Positions 59,901 through 64,000 of a stretch of DNA of 64,000 bases are shown in pieces. How positions within the stretch are numbered: the stretch's first letter is position 1; the number at the start of each line of letters is the position of its first letter. The translations under genes and the position numbers were made by a program. Source of the stretch: Styela clava (lineage: Eukaryota > Chordata > Ascidiacea > Stolidobranchia > Styelidae). The DNA lies in assembly GCF_964204865.1 (NCBI RefSeq), contig NC_135264.1, positions 6,106,001 to 6,170,000 on the forward strand, given 5' to 3'. The notes under the pieces were generated by a model. It did not search any database. It was not told the DNA's origin and saw only the letters and a list, made by a program, of their open reading frames with translations.

Positions 59901-62900
59901 TAAAATTGGTTCTGCGCCTGACGTCTAGCATTGTGGCCCCCAGTTGGAAACCGCTGGCCTACCATATGTATTACACCCTTGGTGAAATGGGGACAAAGGA
60001 TTTGAACCAGAGATGTGATCAGTCTAACGCTTCTAATCACTAGGCCATCGTGCTGCCCAAACAGCTATCTGTGATGGATTCGAACTAAAGTAAAATCGTA
60101 TAGATCGATATTTGTGTTACTCTCACTTATAAGTTATAAATCACATACCTTGTTGCTGACATACTGGTTCCACATCCATCTGATTGTTGTTGAGTCTAGC
60201 AAAATGTAAAAGTTTATTAGTCAAACTCAGAAAAGATAAGTTTGGGAACTTTTAATTTTGTTCGTCTTTTAGCTTTGTGCCCAGCTCGTGAATTCTCAGA
60301 AATTGTGATAGAGAGAATATCAGATACTGTTAAAAATCCCTGAAAACAAGATACGGGTATCTCCTTGTGAACAGTTTGCTCAAAGTATCAATTTCTCGCA
60401 ACAAATGGAAGCTTGACAATACAAAGAATATCAATTATAAAAAAAGTTTGAATGTGGCATCTTTTCCATTGAATGATTAGGGCATGATGCCAAAATTTTT
60501 TTTTTATCAATAACCCATCATTACCCATCGATCTTAAGATCGGTAAGTATATTGATAGGTATTTGTCTGTATGTATGTATGTATGTCTGTCTGTCTGTTA
60601 GATGCACGCGATATCTCACGAAGGCGTGGTTGAATCTGCTCCAAATTTTGCATGTGCATTCATCATATCTCGGACCAGAAGCCTATTGATTTTGGATGAA
60701 TTATGTCGTATAATTAGCGAGTTATTAATTAATTAGTGATGAAGAGATCTGGATTTTCACAAATCGAGAGATTTTCGAGACGCGCTGAATGTGTGTGTGC
60801 GTATCAGATGCGCAAGTTTTCACGCTAGTGAGTCAGAGCGAAGGATACACACCGCTAGATCGTATCTTGTGATTAATCTTTGAGCCTTGTCCATATCTCT
60901 CTTGTAACTTTGACGTCGTCGCGATGCGCAAGTTTCCTTCGAGAAATTTTCCACACTATTGAGTCAGAGCGAAGGATACACGCCGCGAGATCGTATCTCG
61001 TTACTTATAATTACTCCTTAAAGTTTAAGTCCATATCCCTAAATCAGGTTCGGGGTTGCAGAATTCCTCACCAAAATATCGCTAGGCTGTGTTTGAATAG
61101 CCGTCGCAACCTGGGTTAGCGCCGTTGTATTTAACACAAACTATAGGATTGGTAAATACAGAAATAGGCTATTGGCTGGAAACTAACCGAAACAATCCAG
61201 TTCGGATTTGCAGAATTCTTCATAAAAGTATTTCCACGAGTAGTATTTCGACGACATGGGGAATTGGCTATTGTTTCCTACATTTCTGATATTGGCTGAA
61301 AACTAATCAAAACAATCCAGTTCGGGTTTGCAGAATTTTTCGAATCGAAACCGCAGTTTCTGTTTTGGGGGATCCCCTAACTTTCGATCGATAAGTCTTC
61401 GGTCTCTGACCGATATTCTCGTTTACTGTATCGTAATGTTATCTTGGAGCTGAAAATTTAACAAAATTATTTAGTCTTACTTTTCCAGACAAAGGAAACA
61501 GAAGATAAGGTTGGGAAGTTGAAATCTGAGGAAGAGCTGATTTTTGTCCTTGTAATAATACTTCTGGATCCCAAGATGATCCTTCAATCATGTGACAAGG
61601 TCGAAACATATGCTGAGCATCCCCTTTCTGAAATTACAAACTATTAATAGAAAACAAATCTAACATTATTTTGGGTTAACTAAGTAAATGTACAAACTTA
61701 CAATGCTTTCTAATGTAAGAGGTCGCATATTTAAATCTGGTCGAAGAGTCCAATATGAAGCTTTCGAAGAAACAGATACTTCCCGAACAAAAATATCATG
61801 AAGAGACAAGTTGTGTCGAATTGAATTTTTCCATCCTTGAATAAAAATTAAGATTGTTTAAGTGTTTTCAACACGTTTAATAGACGACAGGTAATCAGAA
61901 AATTTGCACCATTCCAATTTTGCAAGCTGTAATAAATGTGGGTATTCGTTCATTGGCTGAAATTGAATTATTAATATTTACCAAGACAGTTTTATAAAAT
62001 ATTGCCTTTGTAAGCTTGACTTAAGTGAATAAAAATGGACCTGGTTTTGCCATTTTAAAATAAGGGAAAGTTTCTTCAATCCATATGTAAATTTGTCGTA
62101 ACGTCATTCGTCTTATCGGAGAACTGTTGATTGCGAATTGTATGAGAGCCATGTATGAATATGGAGGTCGTCCACTTTTTAAACTTCTCTGAAAAGTATC
62201 GCAAAAATGTTAATAAACAAAATGAATGTTAATTAATCTTTAAAGCTAAAACCATTGTTCCTATATAATTTTGACAGGCAGAAAAGTAAACCAAATTTCA
62301 AAAAGTTTCCCTGTATTTCGTTAATTTTACACACAGAAGAAAAAAAACATCATTTTAGAAAGATAGATAAGAGATATCGCTAATACCCAAGAATATGACC
62401 AATAGTCAACAAGATTATGAATGTGTTGAATCTTAAACGCCGCTCAAGGTATTCACACTCAAACATAGGCAGTTCTCGCTGATTTTGATTATGAAACTGG
62501 ATGTTGTGATTTGTGAATAAATCTTGGAATTATCGTATATCCTCACATATAAGACAAGTTTAAAATTAAAAAAAAAGTTGCCAAACTAAGTGATCGTAAG
62601 CATAACTCTGATCGCACTCAAACGAAATTGTGTTAACTTAAATCCAACAGCTACAATTTGATCGTAGGGTCCAATTACATGCGAATTTTTATAAATTCAC
62701 TGTTTTAGGGCCGTTTTTAAGGGCTTGGCTTATATGCGAGGTTAAATGTATTACGTTTTGGTATTCATGTGAAAACCGCCATCTTCAGAATTTATAAAAA
62801 AAATAAAAAATTTATACCATTTATTGAAAAATACAAATTTAAACCTACTAATGGCAACTGTCGAATATGACTTCCATCTTTTTCGACTCTCATAGGCAAA

Positions 62901-63569
62901 AAGTTATTTACACCCATGTGTCCGAGCCATGTAATATTGGTCAAGCTGTCATCTACTACATTGGGCTTCAATTGTCTTTCATCAATCATGGCCATTGTTT
63001 GACCAGAGTAACCACCTTGTTGCTCCAAACCATTGCTAAGATTAAATTGACAGCACAAAATCAGTCATGTTTGACAAAAATAATTTTAGATGAATTTTGA
63101 ATTATTTATCAATTTTAAAATGAAGAATTTGAAAAGCAACATATTGAATAATAAAATATTCGATGATAACCTGGACAAATCGATCAATCCCAGAAATCAA
63201 GACAAATATTAACAAAATAATACAAAGCGAGTCACAATATATTGCACTTGCATTTAGCACAGCATATACTCTTCTTATCATTGAATTCATAACATCACCA
63301 CTGAGCGTGGTTTTTGCTTGAGGCCAGCTTTAAACCACCTCAATATTGAAAGGTCCATGCATGCGAAACAATTATCGCAAAATTTTGATTACACACATAA
63401 CTATTGGTGTTTATCAAGAGGGATGAAAGCGATGAATCCTCATAAATAAATAATTTTGAAACATCATTTAAACTGACATTCAGTCTGAGGCATGAATAAA
63501 AGTTTTACCCTTACCTATGTGGATGAAGCCGCATGTTGGGAACTGAACGAGGTCGAATATTTTCACAAT
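53919..63569 (-). CDS. FOXM1: Forkhead box M1 transcription factor, last 11 exons (5' end outside the window)
   Basis: Exons, 5' to 3': 63515-63569, 62849-63035, 62041-62188, 61702-61835, 61481-61627, 60149-60195, 56875-57037, 56005-56094, 55117-55313, 54599-54841, 53919-54354. Phases join throughout, giving 614 residues plus a split codon. SLTNITWL (second exon) matches the SLSNIQWL repressor-region motif of vertebrate FOXM1. The forkhead domain (exons 3-4) reads [17 protein letters not shown] ... [30 protein letters not shown] ... YWTLRP. The [16 protein letters not shown] helix-3 region is diagnostic for FOXM1. C-terminal [18 protein letters not shown] and a final [11 protein letters not shown] resemble the vertebrate transactivation end (SLSKILLDISFPGL ... 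INWSQFIPEL). FOXM1 drives G2/M genes. The 62849 donor was chosen over one 4 bases downstream to keep the frame. N-terminal exons are not visible. Confidence 0.92.
56356..56600 (+). mobile_element. tRNA-like SINE, copy C, in a FOXM1 intron
   Basis: GGAATACGCTCGCCACC, GGTTCGCAGGTATCCCATGC, GTGGTTCACGTAACCGCTGG, CGAGTCCATGCTTCC, AACTGGCTAACTAATCCC and GGGCGAGAGGCCGTGG. It is the fullest copy of the family and gives its 3' part. Confidence 0.65.
57280..59956 (+). mobile_element. hAT MITE (outer) interrupted by a 2.4-kb element, in a FOXM1 intron
   Basis: Ends CAGTGGTTCTCAACC and, inverted, CAGCGGTTTCCAACTGG. Flanks ACCTACTC and GCCTACCA match 6 of 8. Removing 57341-59724 leaves about 290 bases that match the minus strand of 33720-34024. 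Confidence 0.8.
57341..59724. mobile_element. Nested hAT-type element, 2,384 bp, with ATTCGAATA subterminal motifs
   Basis: Ends CAGGGATGGCCA and its exact inverse. Perfect 8-bp target-site duplication CTTACGGC (57333-57340, 59725-59732). Left subterminal AAAGTATTCGAATGTATTCG then AATATCTCGTCATTCGAATA; right subterminal GAATGTATTCGGAAT repeated twice. No transposase recognised. This is the main reason the FOXM1 intron 57038-60148 is 3.1 kb. Confidence 0.88.
59998..60058 (-). mobile_element. tRNA-derived SINE head (second family)
   Basis: The minus strand reads GCAGCACGATGGCCTAGTGA, TTAGAAGCGTTAGACT, then CTGGTTCAAATCC. A TGGCCTAGTGATTAG A box and a GGTTCAAATCC B box lie about 25 bases apart, the internal promoter of a tRNA gene. 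No acceptor stem closes around it, so it is a SINE head, not a working tRNA gene. It lies just right of the hAT element ending at 59956. Confidence 0.65.
60525..61427 (-). repeat. Unclassified interspersed element, copy 3 (longest)
   Basis: Full-length 0.9-kb form. One end has CGATCTTAAGATCGG with a perfect 12-bp palindrome and a (TGTA)n(TGTC)n run. The other end has CGATCGATAAGTCTTCGG and the hairpin CGGTCTCTGACCG, then ATATTCTCGT. The ends are not inverted copies of each other and no clear target-site repeat is seen. It lies in a FOXM1 intron. Copies 1 and 2 are at 19571-21550 and 31148-31441. Confidence 0.75.
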
Positions 63570-63648
63570 CTGAAAAATGAACTTGGAATTGAAATAATTG
63601 AATCTCAATATCTACTCAGAATAATATAGCAGTATGGTCACTCTACAT

Positions 63649-63927
63649 CTGACATGGGCAAATTAAGAACGGCCCGTGGGCCAAATCCGGCGTGTTGGAT
63701 AATTTAATCTGGTCCACCCGATGCTATTACAACCAAATTTCAATGTTTCATCTAAAAATGACTAGGGAATTCGTTGAGATTGCAATTAAATTGATTTTTG
63801 GCTAAAGGATTACTGTTTTCCACTTTTGCTTTTGTATCACTGTAAATATTGTTCCCAAAATGTAACTTTTTACGTCCAGGTAGGCAAAATTTTGGGCTCT
63901 GGTCCGAAAACCTTGCTCACCCCCCTG
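63649..63927. mobile_element. hAT MITE, 279 bp, near the visible 5' end of FOXM1
   Basis: Perfect 8-bp target-site duplication CTCTACAT (63641-63648, 63928-63935). Ends CTGACATGGGCAA and, inverted, CAGGGGGGTGAGCAAGG. GGCCCGTGGGCCAAATCCGG lies inside the left end. Same family as 44383-44645. Confidence 0.85.
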
Positions 63928-64000
63928 CTCTACATCTATGAATAGTAACAATAAGCTGTATCAATGGAGATATATGTGAAATAATACTATGAGATTTTCC

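Noticed and set aside
59998..60058. Functional tRNA gene
   Set aside because: A and B boxes are present, but I could not pair an acceptor stem, and the context is transposon DNA.
62845..62848. Alternative FOXM1 donor four bases downstream (TAG|GTTTAA)
   Set aside because: It would shift the frame into the forkhead exon. The donor TTA|GTAGGT keeps the reading frame.
1..64000. CRISPR arrays, bacterial operons or ribosome-binding sites
   Set aside because: Spliced animal genes and animal transposons throughout. The few tandem repeats lack spacer-repeat structure.

Overview
The window is animal nuclear DNA. It is AT-rich, and its genes use canonical GT-AG introns. Five protein-coding genes are recognisable and all have bilaterian orthologues: NRBF2, pygopus, OSCP1, UBAP2/UBAP2L (lingerer) and FOXM1. 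Short introns, compact genes, short TTAGGG-type arrays and a heavy load of hAT transposons and short non-autonomous elements would suit an ascidian tunicate or a similar invertebrate deuterostome. The species cannot be fixed from sequence reading alone, so that assignment is inference.

Layout. 1-715 is the left-truncated front of a Ty3/gypsy retrotransposon on the minus strand (LTR, primer-binding site, start of gag). 716-6900 is non-coding and rich in repeats: diverged and fresh tandem duplications, a LINE tail, a foldback element and telomere-like arrays. 6901-13976 is a compact block of three uninterrupted reading frames: NRBF2 (+), pygopus (-) and OSCP1 (-). 14155-24919 is a transposon landfill. 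It holds two inverted, broken copies of a THAP-domain gene (one followed by a YqaJ-like remnant), a 1.03-kb hAT-type element, a 3.8-kb hAT element that has itself been hit twice, and a second nested hAT/SINE complex. 24920-27093 is non-coding 3' flank. 27094-46174 is a 29-exon UBAP2/UBAP2L gene on the minus strand that can be read through completely (1,396 codons). 46175-53918 is intergenic, with a LINE reverse-transcriptase remnant and hAT pieces. 53919-63569 holds the last 11 exons of FOXM1 (minus strand), whose 5' end lies beyond the right edge.

The genes are not an operon or pathway unit. NRBF2 is an autophagy PI3-kinase subunit, pygopus a Wnt/beta-catenin co-activator, OSCP1 a conserved protein linked to solute transport and cilia, UBAP2 an RNA-granule/ubiquitin-linked protein and FOXM1 a G2/M transcription factor. 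What ties the window together is transposon history. At least six insertions can be placed to the base by perfect 8-bp target-site duplications. For three of them a second, uninterrupted copy of the target repeat lies elsewhere in this same window and shows the empty site. Most of the longer UBAP2 and FOXM1 introns are long because of such insertions.
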